Assembly: GCF_050589825.1 (NCBI RefSeq)
Contig: NZ_JBNGOZ010000010.1
Coordinates: 91,683-155,682, forward strand
DNA from: Carboxylicivirga longa
GTDB taxonomy: Bacteria; Bacteroidota; Bacteroidia; Bacteroidales; Marinilabiliaceae
Length of the DNA: 64,000 nt
Direction of reading: 5' to 3'
Below the pieces are notes generated by a model. That model worked only from the letters and a program-made list of their open reading frames with translations, did not search any database and was not told the origin of the DNA. This document shows positions 54,072 to 63,809 of the stretch, in pieces. Positions within the stretch are counted from its first letter, which is position 1, and the number at the start of each line of letters is the position of its first letter. The position numbers and the translations under genes are program-made.

Positions 54072-55307
54072 CTATTTGTATTGATATACATTATATGCTT
54101 TTGAGGTACCTTTAATGCGCAGCACAACAACCCCGTGTGCAGGCACATCGAAGCAAAGACTCTCGTCATTCATCGACTCTGAGGTTTGCTTGGCCCATAA
54201 ATCGCGATACGTATAACCTTTGTCAGCTTCAATACCCACAGCCTCCAGATCGAAGGTCATAGACTGCTCTGACTGTGTGCGGTTAAGCAAGGCCACAGCC
54301 ACCTCTCCACTCATGGTTGATCCCAGCGGCTTACCCCACACTTCCAGCTCACCCTGATCGATCAAACGACGTGCCTGATAGCATAAAGGATCCTGGTTGA
54401 GGGCAATCACCTCTTTATTGGTTAATATCTCCAGGGTTTCTTTCGACATAGTGCTTAGATCATTACCGGCCATCAAAGGTGAGTTCATCATGCTCCACAT
54501 CGAAAAGTGCGCCTTGTCTTCTTCATAAGTCATACCACGACCTACCTGCAACATATCCATATCGTTGAAATGACCCGGCGAGGCATGCTTCCACAGATCG
54601 GCATTCAGGTCGATGATGTGAAGAATAGAGTGAAACTCGTTATGTATATCACCCGATATACGCCACGAATCGGCAATAGCAGTGGCCCATATACCTGGAA
54701 ATTCCCAGCGACAAATGTTGTAAATCGTACCTGGTTTAATTTCTTTGATGAGGGTGGCAATTTCGGTGTAACGTGTTTCCTCATCAAGGCCTAACCAATC
54801 GCCACCGCACCAATCTACTTTAAGGAAGTCATAACCCCAGTCTTTCAACATGAGAGTAAGATCCTGACGATCGTGACCATAAAGTCCCATGCCCACACCA
54901 ATGGTATCTTTGTCCCAGTAGGAAGCACAAGTGTTGATACCCGCGTCCGAGTAAATACCGGCCTTCAGACCTTTGCTATGGATATAATCGGCAACTACCT
55001 TCATGCCATTGGGGAAACGCGTGGGATGCGGGATGATATTACCCAACGAATCGCGTCCGCCAAAAAATCCATCGTCGATATTCACAAAATTATAACCTGC
55101 ATCCTTAAGGCCGCTGGTGACCATGGCATCGGCCTGCTTTTTAATGATATCTTCCGATATATTCACCCGGTACTGATTCCAGCTGGCCCACCCCATTAAA
55201 GGCGTCAGCTGCTTCTGTGCTGATTGATCCACTGCTTCCTGCGCGGGTTTCTGACAACATCCGGTTGCCAAAAACAGGGCTGCAGCCCAAACAAATAGTT
55301 GTTTCAT
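54072..55307 (-). CDS. GH27 alpha-galactosidase-like enzyme, lipoprotein
   Basis: A 411-residue lipoprotein (LATGC, Cys17). The barrel begins PLMGWASWNQYRVNISED with AGYNFVNIDDGFF, GLKAGIYSDAGINTC and FLKVDWCGGDW, where Asp165 is the nucleophile; the acid/base is Asp220 in SWRISGDIHNEF. A beta-sandwich domain closes the protein (about 315-400). GH27 enzymes release alpha-galactose, less often alpha-GalNAc or beta-L-arabinopyranose. The stop is 19 bp before the GH2 gene. A palindrome shared with a sulfatase promoter lies about 105 bp upstream, in a 327-bp gap, so the gene probably has its own promoter within the locus. Confidence 0.92.
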   Translation of the reverse strand: MKQLFVWAAALFLATGCCQKPAQEAVDQSAQKQLTPLMGWASWNQYRVNISEDIIKKQADAMVTSGLKDAGYNFVNIDDGFFGGRDSLGNIIPHPTRFPNGMKVVADYIHSKGLKAGIYSDAGINTCASYWDKDTIGVGMGLYGHDRQDLTLMLKDWGYDFLKVDWCGGDWLGLDEETRYTEIATLIKEIKPGTIYNICRWEFPGIWATAIADSWRISGDIHNEFHSILHIIDLNADLWKHASPGHFNDMDMLQVGRGMTYEEDKAHFSMWSMMNSPLMAGNDLSTMSKETLEILTNKEVIALNQDPLCYQARRLIDQGELEVWGKPLGSTMSGEVAVALLNRTQSEQSMTFDLEAVGIEADKGYTYRDLWAKQTSESMNDESLCFDVPAHGVVVLRIKGTSKAYNVYQYK

Positions 55308-55634
55308 TTTTATTATTTATTGAATATTAATTTCATCTTCCCCAGCTGAGAACCAGGCTCATTGAAAGCATACTTGATGCGATATAGTTTTTACCTGCTC
55401 AGCATTTTTAAAAAAGTACAATTTACTTTTATTCCTCTAAAAAAGCACTTTTTTTCCGAACACACACGTATTTTAGAAAATTTCTGACCTGCTATTCGGC
55501 ATATTCACGTTTCTCAACAAAGAGCATTCCACGAGGCTGTCGACGCCAAAAACAAATACGCTTATCAGCCATTGGATACTAAGACTTCTCAATTCTGATA
55601 AATAATGCCTCGTTCTCCCCATTAACATTTATAG
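55308..55634. other. Intergenic region upstream of the GH27 gene
   Basis: A 327-bp gap inside the polysaccharide locus that probably holds a promoter for GH27 and the genes after it. It contains the 19-bp palindrome at 55412-55430 and several A/T runs (AAAAAAGCACTTTTTTT around 55439-55453). Short open frames here are not convincing. Confidence 0.5.
55412..55430. promoter_or_regulatory. Palindrome AAAAGTA-N5-TACTTTT, possible operator (site 2)
   Basis: The same seven-base half-sites and five-base spacer as at 46542-46560; in reverse complement the two differ by one base. It lies 105 bp before the GH27 start. AT-richness lowers the weight of the match. Confidence 0.4.
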
Positions 55635-57200
55635 TTAAAGACTTAGCATCATACTTATCTTTTCAGAACGAATTACCTTTCCACCCTGGCAGATGCTTAC
55701 CTTGTATCTTCCTTTATGAACGGCCCTTAACTTAAGCGAAAGCCTGCCCTTCTTCAGATTAGCAGCCTCCGGATTGATTTGGGGGAAATAAACCATCGCC
55801 AGGGTTGCGCCTCCGTCCACATTCAAGTGACTGATTTTACATGCTTCTGCCGCACTCGTTAAGTAAACTGATCCCGGCCCGGGCAATCCTTCGTAAATTA
55901 TATCTTCATTAAGCCGTATATTCTCAAACATTGTGCTCATGAGCAATCGGGCTCCTGAAGTATCGGCCAACTCTTTGCGTACCTCGCCATAACAATAAAC
56001 ACCAAAGCCCTGTCCACCGCGCTCCAGCGTATGCATCACAAAATTGGTGTAATCACGGGCACTGTTAAAACGTCCAATACCAATTTCGGAGGGTATTAAA
56101 AGCGGCAGCTGATAGTTATAGCGCCCGAGATTATAATGTTGATCCAGGCCATCGAAAGCCTGATAACCCCATTGCTTATAGAACATGGTACCAATGGCAT
56201 CCAGATTACCATCGCCATAAGTGGCTGCACTGGTACCGGTCATACTTACCCTTTCTACATCGCCGGCTTCTGCCTGTCCGGCATCCAGGTTAAAAGACAA
56301 TATTTTATAGGGGTCGCCTTCGTGATAGGCCGATGTAAATTGCTGCCACCACCAATTCATAGCTTCCCGTTTAAAGAGTGCATAATCACTTTTATTGGTT
56401 TTAAGCTTCCAATCCTCATACAAGGCTGCTGTTACCGGATTATGATCACTCTCATCTAAAAAACTAAAACCTTCCTCGTTTCCAATTTGTACGCCAATGA
56501 GCGTTTTGCTATGTCGATAATGCACTGCAAGACGATACAGCATGCGGCGGATACGGTAAAATACTTCGGGATGGCCGTAAACATGCAAGGGTCGAATACC
56601 GTCTTTTTTTACCACATCCTCTATGGTGTTAAACACCATTCCCTTACGTTTGGGCCATTGCATAGCGTAGTTTTTACCATCTCTATCATCCAAATGAAAG
56701 GTCCATGCCGTTTCAGGATTATGCGAAGGAACTCCGTTAAACTGAGCATGTAAGAAGAGAATCCACTTCAGTTTAAGACCCTGGCGCTGTGCGGCCTGCT
56801 CAATTGAATCGGCAAAGGTAAAATCAAATACATTATCGGATTTTTCTATGTCTTCCCAATGTAACATTACATAAGCCGTATTGGCACCCATGGCGCGCAT
56901 GTCGTCAAATACTACATCATAGTCAGTGTTCGGATCATAGCGGGTATCCCAATAACCGGTTTCAATGGCCTTAATAAAAAACGGCTCCATCTTGCCCTTT
57001 TCGCGCGTCATCAATGCTACTTTACGGTTAGGCAAGCGTACGAGGGCACTATGCGCGTCCACGCTATCCCTATGTTCATAATCGGTGATAAGGGCCGATA
57101 AAGGCGCTCGTGCCTCCATAAATTGCGGCACCTCGCTTAGCTGAGCATTAAGCGGAAGCGCTAAGGAGAGCAGTAAATATATTCTTACAAAAATTTTCAT
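55635..57200 (-). CDS. Clan GH-A glycoside hydrolase, GH42/GH35-like beta-galactosidase candidate
   Basis: A 521-residue secreted enzyme (signal peptide MKIFVRIYLLLSLALPLNAQ). The (beta/alpha)8 core is indicated by DVVFDDMRAMGANTAYVMLHWEDIEKSDNVFDF near the first strands, the acid/base Glu242 in LIGVQIGNEEGFSF, and a probable nucleophile Glu372 in LIPSEIGIGRF, 130 residues later as in clan GH-A. A small beta domain ends the protein (LSLKLRAVHKGRYKVSI). The N-half resembles GH42/GH35 or DUF5597-type beta-galactosidases, but the family is not certain. It is the first enzyme gene after SusD, beyond a strong terminator. Confidence 0.75.
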   Translation of the reverse strand: MKIFVRIYLLLSLALPLNAQLSEVPQFMEARAPLSALITDYEHRDSVDAHSALVRLPNRKVALMTREKGKMEPFFIKAIETGYWDTRYDPNTDYDVVFDDMRAMGANTAYVMLHWEDIEKSDNVFDFTFADSIEQAAQRQGLKLKWILFLHAQFNGVPSHNPETAWTFHLDDRDGKNYAMQWPKRKGMVFNTIEDVVKKDGIRPLHVYGHPEVFYRIRRMLYRLAVHYRHSKTLIGVQIGNEEGFSFLDESDHNPVTAALYEDWKLKTNKSDYALFKREAMNWWWQQFTSAYHEGDPYKILSFNLDAGQAEAGDVERVSMTGTSAATYGDGNLDAIGTMFYKQWGYQAFDGLDQHYNLGRYNYQLPLLIPSEIGIGRFNSARDYTNFVMHTLERGGQGFGVYCYGEVRKELADTSGARLLMSTMFENIRLNEDIIYEGLPGPGSVYLTSAAEACKISHLNVDGGATLAMVYFPQINPEAANLKKGRLSLKLRAVHKGRYKVSICQGGKVIRSEKISMMLSL

Positions 57201-57219
57201 AGTCCAACAATTAGTTAAA

Positions 57220-57256
57220 TTAAAAAGGGGGAGAACAATCGATTGCTCTCCCCCTT
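57220..57256 (-). terminator. Intrinsic terminator after SusD
   Basis: On the minus strand AAGGGGGAGA and TCTCCCCCTT form a 10-bp GC-rich stem, extended by an inner CAATCGATTG palindrome after one mismatch, and are followed by TTTTTAATTT. It lies 44 bp after the SusD stop and should reduce readthrough into the enzyme genes. Confidence 0.9.
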
Positions 57257-57299
57257 GGCTATTTCGTTAATTAACTATTATGCTTTCAAATTGAGCCTC

Positions 57300-59261
57300 T
57301 TAGTTAATATCAATCGGTCCCTGATCGGCAACTGTTGGCCATCCCGGATTCTGATAGATCACAGAAGTACTTGGATCTGCAGGATCCTCAGCCGTATTAC
57401 GGAAGTGTACAATGGATATTGGGTTCAGGTAATGAGCCGCAGTCCAGTTGTAACCTACACCATACATCAGGTTGGCTGATTTATTGATGATTTCGTAAGG
57501 ACGCAGATAAGTGCTTCTTTCGGGAGATGACACATTAGCCACATCGCTACCATCAGCTACTAATTTATCGTAACCTTCATGAATACCTGACTCCCACAAG
57601 TTAAATCCTTCGGGCATCCAGTTCTGCACCTGGTCAAGAGCACGCCAGCGCTTCAGATCATCCATACGCAGACCTTCCTGCATAAATTCTACACGACGCT
57701 CGCGACGGATGTTGTACATCAAGGCTGATACTTGTTGACCTGCCGAGTAAACTGCCCAATCGCTCTCCTGATTCAAGTCGGTTGCTCCCACAGTTGTTTC
57801 ATAAGATGCATCAATACCGGCACGTTCGCGAATAGTGTTCCAGTAAGCAGCAGCCTTACCATCAATGCTGTTACCACCGTTTTCAATACATGATGCCTCA
57901 ATGTAGTTCAGATAGGCTTCAGCAGCTCTGAAAATAGGAGATCCTTCTGAGTTCTCATTCCAGTCGCGACTCCAGTTATTTGAAAGACCTTTACGCAGCT
58001 GATAACCGGTAACAGCACGTGTCTCTTCCTTATCAATAATATTAGGTAGCGTAGACAGCGTATCCACGAAATCAACCTGTCCTTCGGTTAGCACCTCGTT
58101 GGGTGTCATCATGAACATTTGCAGACGCTCGTCACGGCTATCACGCACATTCTCCAAAGAAGTATCGCCTGCATAGCCACTACCCGCAGCATAGATAGGC
58201 AGACCATTCTCCATCACAAAAGTCTCCACAAACTGACGCGAGAAACCGGAGTTACCTCCACGGCGCAAGTAAAAAGTACTTGAATGAATAATATTCATAT
58301 TCACATCGTAATCTCTCCAAAAAAGGATTTCTGAATAAGTTTCCATGTCATCGGCACCAAATTGAGCGAAATACTCGTTGCTCATCTTTTCAGCTCCATC
58401 GGCCCACACATGGTCGTTAACCGCCAACAGATCCTGATCAGCTACTTCAGCAGCAGCAGTCTTACACTCGCTTAGGAAGAAAGCAATTTCGGCACTTGCA
58501 TTGTACTCTACCTGTCCACCAGGATAACCGGGGCCATTAGGAACAAATGCAGTATTAGCATGATAAGTTTCCCAGCTGGCCTCGTAAAGTGCTACACGCG
58601 ACTTCAGCAACAAGGCAGCGTTACGTGTAATACGATTCTTACCACCTTCAGGCTTATCTTTCAGCAGTTCAAGAGCTTCGTCCAGGTCCTCCAGAATAAA
58701 GCGGGCTACTAAATGGCGCGGTGCACGCTTACTGGCTTCAGCCAATGGTCCCTGCTGATCAGGAAGTGTAGTTTTGATAATTGGGAAATCACCCAAAGCC
58801 TTTAACTTACCAAAGTAATTCCAGGCACGCAGGAAAAATACCTCGCCAATATAGTGCTCTACCATTTGCTGGTTACCTGTTAGAGTACCGGCCTCAAAAC
58901 GGGGCAACACAGTTTCCAAAAAGTAGTTACACTGATAGATATCGCCAAAATACCATGGATCTCTCGAATCATCATTATAATGGTCGGGCACCTTCCACTC
59001 ACCCGGTATCCAGCGTGTGCTGTACGATGAAGTAACCTGGTTATCGGTATGGTTATCGCCTGCCCAAATTCCTAATCCAGCACCTGCGTGGGTTGTGAAG
59101 TTATAGCGTTTTAAAGCATAGGCTCCCAAATCGGCGTCAGTCCTCAGATAAGTATCTGGGGTTACCTGATCAATGGGCTCCCGGTCAAGAAAGTCGTTAC
59201 AGGATGACATTAGCACCACAGTAACAAGTGACAGTAATGTATATTTATTGAATAATTTCAT
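57300..59261 (-). CDS. SusD/RagB-family glycan-binding lipoprotein
   Basis: A 653-residue surface lipoprotein (VLMSSC, Cys21; CNDFLDREPIDQVTPDTYL is a typical SusD opening). The N-terminal SusD-like and C-terminal SusD_RagB regions are complete: FFLRAWNYFGKLKALGDFPIIKTTL (about 148-172), AEAYLNYIEASCIENGG and NIRRERRVEFMQEGLRMDDLKRWRALD. It forms the lid on the SusC channel and captures oligosaccharide at the cell surface. It starts 11 bp after the SusC stop, and a terminator follows its stop. At 653 residues it is longer than SusD itself (about 550). Confidence 0.96.
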   Translation of the reverse strand: MKLFNKYTLLSLVTVVLMSSCNDFLDREPIDQVTPDTYLRTDADLGAYALKRYNFTTHAGAGLGIWAGDNHTDNQVTSSYSTRWIPGEWKVPDHYNDDSRDPWYFGDIYQCNYFLETVLPRFEAGTLTGNQQMVEHYIGEVFFLRAWNYFGKLKALGDFPIIKTTLPDQQGPLAEASKRAPRHLVARFILEDLDEALELLKDKPEGGKNRITRNAALLLKSRVALYEASWETYHANTAFVPNGPGYPGGQVEYNASAEIAFFLSECKTAAAEVADQDLLAVNDHVWADGAEKMSNEYFAQFGADDMETYSEILFWRDYDVNMNIIHSSTFYLRRGGNSGFSRQFVETFVMENGLPIYAAGSGYAGDTSLENVRDSRDERLQMFMMTPNEVLTEGQVDFVDTLSTLPNIIDKEETRAVTGYQLRKGLSNNWSRDWNENSEGSPIFRAAEAYLNYIEASCIENGGNSIDGKAAAYWNTIRERAGIDASYETTVGATDLNQESDWAVYSAGQQVSALMYNIRRERRVEFMQEGLRMDDLKRWRALDQVQNWMPEGFNLWESGIHEGYDKLVADGSDVANVSSPERSTYLRPYEIINKSANLMYGVGYNWTAAHYLNPISIVHFRNTAEDPADPSTSVIYQNPGWPTVADQGPIDIN

Positions 59262-59272
59262 TTTCTTTTCGA

Positions 59273-62200
59273 TTAAAAATTAACACTTAAACCTGTTGAA
59301 ATCACTCGGGTTAACGGATATGAACCTGACCCGGTATCATTGAGTCCAAGTCCCAATGTCTCAGGCTCGATACCATCAGGTAAACCGGTTACGGTGAATA
59401 AGTTGTCGGCAGAGAAAAAGATTCTCAGTTTTGAAATACCTACTTTTTCCGACAGGTTGGTGAATGTATAACCTAACTGTAAGTTCTTCAAACGCAGGTA
59501 AGCAGCGTTTTCAATGAAGCGTGTTTGTATCTGACGGTTTTTACTGGAACCGGTAAGGCGCGGGAAATAGGCGTCCTGGTTGGCACCCATCCACTCAGCA
59601 TCGGCCGGACGATAGAAGTCCATATTACTTGTAAAAGCTGCTGAGTTCCAAAGACCTCCTGCATTACCCCAGTACACGAGATTACTGGTACTAAATGCCC
59701 AGTCGCGCTTGGCCACACCCTGGAAGAATAAACGCATATCAAAACCTTTCCAGGCAGCGTCCAGATCCACACCAAACTTAAAGCGTGGTGTTCTGTTACC
59801 TAGCAGGCTCAAGTCACCCTTATCATTGATCGTGGCACCTTGTGAGATTCTTCCGTCATTATTGATGTCGGCATACATGATGTCACCTTCACCCCAGTTT
59901 GAACTCGGCCCTATGGCGTTTTGGCCACCCGCGGGCAAAGAATTGTTGTGCTGTTCCATCTCCTCCTGCGACTGTGCAATACCAATAGTCGTTAAGCCCC
60001 AGATTTCGCCCAGGTACTGTCCTTCGCGCAAGGTTGAGAAAGAACCACTCTTGTTGGGGTACTTTAATACTTTCTGACGGTCATCAGATAGTAACACACG
60101 CGCTCCGTAGCTAACGTTACCAATAACATCTCTCCATCCCATATCCAGCTCAAAACCGGCGGATTGCATATCTGTATTATTCATCTTTGGCACATCCGTA
60201 CCCAGTGTTGCAGGCAACTCAGGTGCAGGACCTACCATGTCGATGGTTTTACGCACAAAATAATCGAAGGCAACGGTAAATCGGTTGCGAAACATACCTA
60301 AATCCAGACCTACGTTCCACGACTGCATGGTTTCCCATCCCAGGTTGGCAGAAATAAGACTCGGTGCGCTCGCTCCGTTCTGACGCTCACCACCAATCAA
60401 CCAAGTGTTCTGAGGTTTATCTGAAGATGGGTAGACATTCATCAACTGAATATAAGGATACAGGTTTACTGTATTTTGGTTACCCAGTTCACCCCATGAA
60501 CCACGCACCTTCAGGGTATTAATGATGTCGGTATAATCCTGGAAGAACTCTTCACGAGCCACGTTCCAACCGGCTGATAATGAAGGGAACCAGTTCCATC
60601 GTGAGTCACGACCGAAACGTGAAGTACCATCATAACGCAGGTTCACCTCCAACAGGTAACGCTCGGCATAGTTATAGTTAATACGTCCGAAGAATCCGGC
60701 GGTAGCCCAGTGATTAGCATTACCATTGGCCAATTCTGTACCCATGGCGGTATTAATGCTAGGTACCTGCTCGGTAATTAAATCTTCTTTAGTAGCGCCT
60801 ACGCGTCTCCACTGATTCAGTTCACTCTGGAAACCTACCATACCTTTGAAAGTATGATAATCAACGGCTTTAGTATACTCCGAGTAAATGTTAGTATTGA
60901 AGAAGTTGGTGCGTCCGGCGTTGTTTTCAATGCTGTTTTTCTCAACAACATCGTAATATACGTTACCATCCACATTGTACTTAGGTACTTTGTTACGCTG
61001 GTTTTCCTGGAAGCTGTTGATGGTTTTATAGTTCACCTCAGCAAAGGTTTTCCAGTCTTTTACAGGCTCAATCACAAATTGAAGCTGCTGTGTTACCCAA
61101 TCGGTCTGACCCACATTATTACCACCTACCATCAACTGTTTCGTCAACTCGGTTTGCAGGTTACCGTTAGGATCGTACAAGGCTTGTGTAGGCCAGCGAC
61201 GCATGGTGTTGTAATAGAACAAATCGTTGTTAAGCATGTAAGGCTGATCCAGATCTTTACGCATAAAACGCATGCTGTAGTTAGCCTTTAACCAAGGAGC
61301 AATCTCAGTATTTAACTTTGCTGAGAAAGTGCTGCGTTGCATACCTTCATCGCCATAACGAACAATACCGTTCTGATCCATAAAGTTAGCCGAAAGGTAA
61401 TACTGTGTTTTTTCAGTACCGCCATTCAAACTTAGTGAGTGCTCCTGCGAAAATCCTGTTCCGCCAAATATCTCATCCAGCCAGTCGTTGTTAGAGTTAC
61501 CAACCCACCACCAAATACTTGGTGTGTTCTTGTCAGGAATCGTAGTTGTATTAATCACACCATTCTGATAGTCCTGAATACGCTGTAGATCTTCCTCGGT
61601 AAAGAAGCCACCCTGACCGTCGTTGGCACTAATCTGGTTTAGGAATTTAGCATAAGTGTATGAATCCGCCATTTCAGGCATATTCACTGCCTTCGACCAA
61701 CGGAAGTTATTGTTATAGTTTACATTCAGCGAACCACTGGTTCCTTTTTTGGTCGTGATTAAAACCACACCGAAAGGAGCACGCGATCCGTAAATAGATG
61801 AAGCTGCCGCATCCTTCAATACCGAAATACTTTCAATATCGTTGGGGTTCAGCATGTTCATATCTCCTTCCACGCCGTCGATTAACACCAGCGGTGAAGC
61901 ATTGGATACATTACTATCCAGGGTACCTGTACCACGGATATTAATATTCATGGAGCTACCAACTTTACCACCCTGGTTACCATAGCTAAAGTTCATACCG
62001 GGAACAATTCCCTGCAACGCTTGTGTTACATCGGCTACCGGACGTGATGATAGTTCCTCAGAGGTAACATTAGCAACCGAACCGGTTACGTTTACCTTCT
62101 TCTGGCTACCGAAAGCAACCACTACCACTTCGTCAAGTCCTGTTGTTTCCTCCACAAGTGTTACATCAATCACATTGCGGCCGGCCACTTGCACTTCCTG

Positions 62201-62776
62201 CGTAGTAAAACCAATGAACGAGAACGTTAAGGCGGCATCAGCAGAACTCACCTCAATAGTGTATGAACCATCGAAACCTGAGATAACACCCCGTGTTGGG
62301 TTTATTTTTTCAAAAATGTTAACTCCGGGTAATGGTTCTCCGGTATGGTCTTTTACAAAACCTTTTACCACCACTTGCTCTTGCTGTGCCTGACGCTGTG
62401 CAGTAACAGTCTCCGCTTTGTCAACAATAACATAGTAGTTCTCGATTACCTTATAGGTTAAATCATTGCCAAGCACCTGAGATAAAACAGCTTCCACTGT
62501 AGCATCATCAGCATTAACCGATACAATTTGTTCAGGATTCAATTGCGAGTTGCTAAATGCAAAACGACAGTCTGCCTTGTTTTCCAACTGAGTAAACAAG
62601 TCCTGAATAGAAATGGCACTTTTTTGAATGGTCACGCGCTTGCCTTGCGAAAAGCCGGCGGCCGAAATTGCCATAGACCCACAAATGAGAAATACGCTTA
62701 ATAATTTCATCACACGAAAAATTTTTCCAGAACGAGAAATGCTATGCAAACCCCGATCAATTGGTACTTTTTTCAT
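59273..62776 (-). CDS. SusC/RagA-family TonB-dependent receptor with STN domain
   Basis: A 1167-residue outer-membrane transporter. After a signal sequence (VFLICGSMAISAAGFSQG, about 30-47) come an STN signalling domain (about 50-115; ISIQDLFTQLENKADCRFAFSNS), a carboxypeptidase-like beta domain (KGFVKDHTGEPLPGVNIFEK, about 135-215), the plug (VVVVAFGSQKKVNVTGSV to GVVLITTKKG) and a beta-barrel ending in a terminal aromatic strand (TRVISTGLSVNF). It imports the glycan fragments bound by SusD, and its STN domain signals through the FecR protein encoded just upstream. A terminator-like hairpin separates the two genes. Confidence 0.96.
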   Translation of the reverse strand: MKKVPIDRGLHSISRSGKIFRVMKLLSVFLICGSMAISAAGFSQGKRVTIQKSAISIQDLFTQLENKADCRFAFSNSQLNPEQIVSVNADDATVEAVLSQVLGNDLTYKVIENYYVIVDKAETVTAQRQAQQEQVVVKGFVKDHTGEPLPGVNIFEKINPTRGVISGFDGSYTIEVSSADAALTFSFIGFTTQEVQVAGRNVIDVTLVEETTGLDEVVVVAFGSQKKVNVTGSVANVTSEELSSRPVADVTQALQGIVPGMNFSYGNQGGKVGSSMNINIRGTGTLDSNVSNASPLVLIDGVEGDMNMLNPNDIESISVLKDAAASSIYGSRAPFGVVLITTKKGTSGSLNVNYNNNFRWSKAVNMPEMADSYTYAKFLNQISANDGQGGFFTEEDLQRIQDYQNGVINTTTIPDKNTPSIWWWVGNSNNDWLDEIFGGTGFSQEHSLSLNGGTEKTQYYLSANFMDQNGIVRYGDEGMQRSTFSAKLNTEIAPWLKANYSMRFMRKDLDQPYMLNNDLFYYNTMRRWPTQALYDPNGNLQTELTKQLMVGGNNVGQTDWVTQQLQFVIEPVKDWKTFAEVNYKTINSFQENQRNKVPKYNVDGNVYYDVVEKNSIENNAGRTNFFNTNIYSEYTKAVDYHTFKGMVGFQSELNQWRRVGATKEDLITEQVPSINTAMGTELANGNANHWATAGFFGRINYNYAERYLLEVNLRYDGTSRFGRDSRWNWFPSLSAGWNVAREEFFQDYTDIINTLKVRGSWGELGNQNTVNLYPYIQLMNVYPSSDKPQNTWLIGGERQNGASAPSLISANLGWETMQSWNVGLDLGMFRNRFTVAFDYFVRKTIDMVGPAPELPATLGTDVPKMNNTDMQSAGFELDMGWRDVIGNVSYGARVLLSDDRQKVLKYPNKSGSFSTLREGQYLGEIWGLTTIGIAQSQEEMEQHNNSLPAGGQNAIGPSSNWGEGDIMYADINNDGRISQGATINDKGDLSLLGNRTPRFKFGVDLDAAWKGFDMRLFFQGVAKRDWAFSTSNLVYWGNAGGLWNSAAFTSNMDFYRPADAEWMGANQDAYFPRLTGSSKNRQIQTRFIENAAYLRLKNLQLGYTFTNLSEKVGISKLRIFFSADNLFTVTGLPDGIEPETLGLGLNDTGSGSYPLTRVISTGLSVNF

Positions 62777-62819
62777 AAATTTGCTTTTACTTGAATTAAT
62801 AATTATTAGTTCACCATTA

Positions 62820-62851
62820 AAAGCGGATAATTGGCCAGAATTATCCGCTTT
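62820..62851 (-). terminator. Hairpin between FecR and SusC genes
   Basis: AAAGCGGATAATT (62820-62832) pairs perfectly with AATTATCCGCTTT (62839-62851) across a six-base loop. On the minus strand it lies 13 bp after the FecR stop and is followed by TTTTAATGG. Partial termination would keep regulator and transporter levels apart. Confidence 0.75.
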
Positions 62852-62864
62852 CTCTTTTTATTTA

Positions 62865-63809
62865 TTATTGTTTAATAATCACTACTGTATCATTTGCCAT
62901 TCGGTAATTCATATTAATCACCTCACTAGCTATATTGAGCAGATTGAATAATGTTTCTTCCTTTCTCAACTTTAAAGTCAGGCGTTCATTATTAAAATCC
63001 TTCGCATTATAATTCACTTTCACCCCATACCATTGCTCAATCTTTCTCGCAACAGCCTGTATGTCATCATTGTTAAACACTAACACTCCTTGTGTCCACG
63101 CAATATCGATGCCTGGTTGAAATGTTTTTTTGCTGAGCACGGATTTACCTTTTTTATAGATGATTGCTTCACCCGGCTGCAGCACCATCGACGACTTTAA
63201 ATCATTAACTTCAATACTTCCTTCCACCAACATGGCTTCCGAGAAGTCTTCGTCCTCATGATTTCGCACCATAAACTCAGTACCCAAAGCCGTTATATAA
63301 AGAGAGTCGGCCTGCACTACAAAGGGCAACTCGGTATTTTTATTCACTTTAAAAAAAGCTTCGCCCTTTAGTTCAACTGATCTATTTTTATAGGCATAAG
63401 CAGTGTTATAAGAAAAGCTCGATGCTCCGTTGAGCAACACTTCTGTTCCATCGGGCAATGTAAAATGCACCCGATTCCCTTTCTCACTGCTTACAATCAT
63501 ATTTTGCGGCACCTCCGCATCGCTTTGTTTCAGCAACATCATAAAGGCGGCACCCAGCAATGGCAATAGCAATATCGCAGCTGCAAGCCGATAGGCACCC
63601 CACAGACGGCGCAGCACAGGTTTTTGCACTACTACAGACTCACTTGCACCTGATTCCTCCCATTTATCCTGAAGGTAACGATCCAGCTCGCTATTATCGC
63701 CCACCTGATCCAGCCAATCTTCCAGTTCGCTCAATTGCGGTTCTGACAGATAGCTTGAAGTGTAGCACTGCTTAATTTTTTCGTTGATATGTTCGTGATG
63801 CTTGCTCAT
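62865..63809 (-). CDS. FecR-family anti-sigma factor
   Basis: A 314-residue inner-membrane regulator. The cytoplasmic N-terminus (LSEPQLSELEDWLDQVGDN) would bind an ECF sigma factor. One membrane helix follows (about 70-92, AAAILLLPLLGAAFMML), then the FecR domain (about 105-205; VHFTLPDGTEVLLNGASSFSYN, EGEAFFKV-like GEAFFKVNKN, ALGTEFMVR) and a DUF4974-type domain (about 240-314; NNERLTLKLRKEETLFNLLNIASEV). It relays the signal from the SusC STN domain. The sigma gene normally precedes it and must lie beyond position 64000. Confidence 0.93.
   Translation of the reverse strand: MSKHHEHINEKIKQCYTSSYLSEPQLSELEDWLDQVGDNSELDRYLQDKWEESGASESVVVQKPVLRRLWGAYRLAAAILLLPLLGAAFMMLLKQSDAEVPQNMIVSSEKGNRVHFTLPDGTEVLLNGASSFSYNTAYAYKNRSVELKGEAFFKVNKNTELPFVVQADSLYITALGTEFMVRNHEDEDFSEAMLVEGSIEVNDLKSSMVLQPGEAIIYKKGKSVLSKKTFQPGIDIAWTQGVLVFNNDDIQAVARKIEQWYGVKVNYNAKDFNNERLTLKLRKEETLFNLLNIASEVINMNYRMANDTVVIIKQ

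Noticed and set aside
55321..55405. Minus-strand frame ending RIKYAFNEPGSQLGKM as a remnant of a gene C-terminus
   Set aside because: A stop codon lies shortly upstream in the frame and no further similarity is seen; more likely a chance frame in the GH27 leader.
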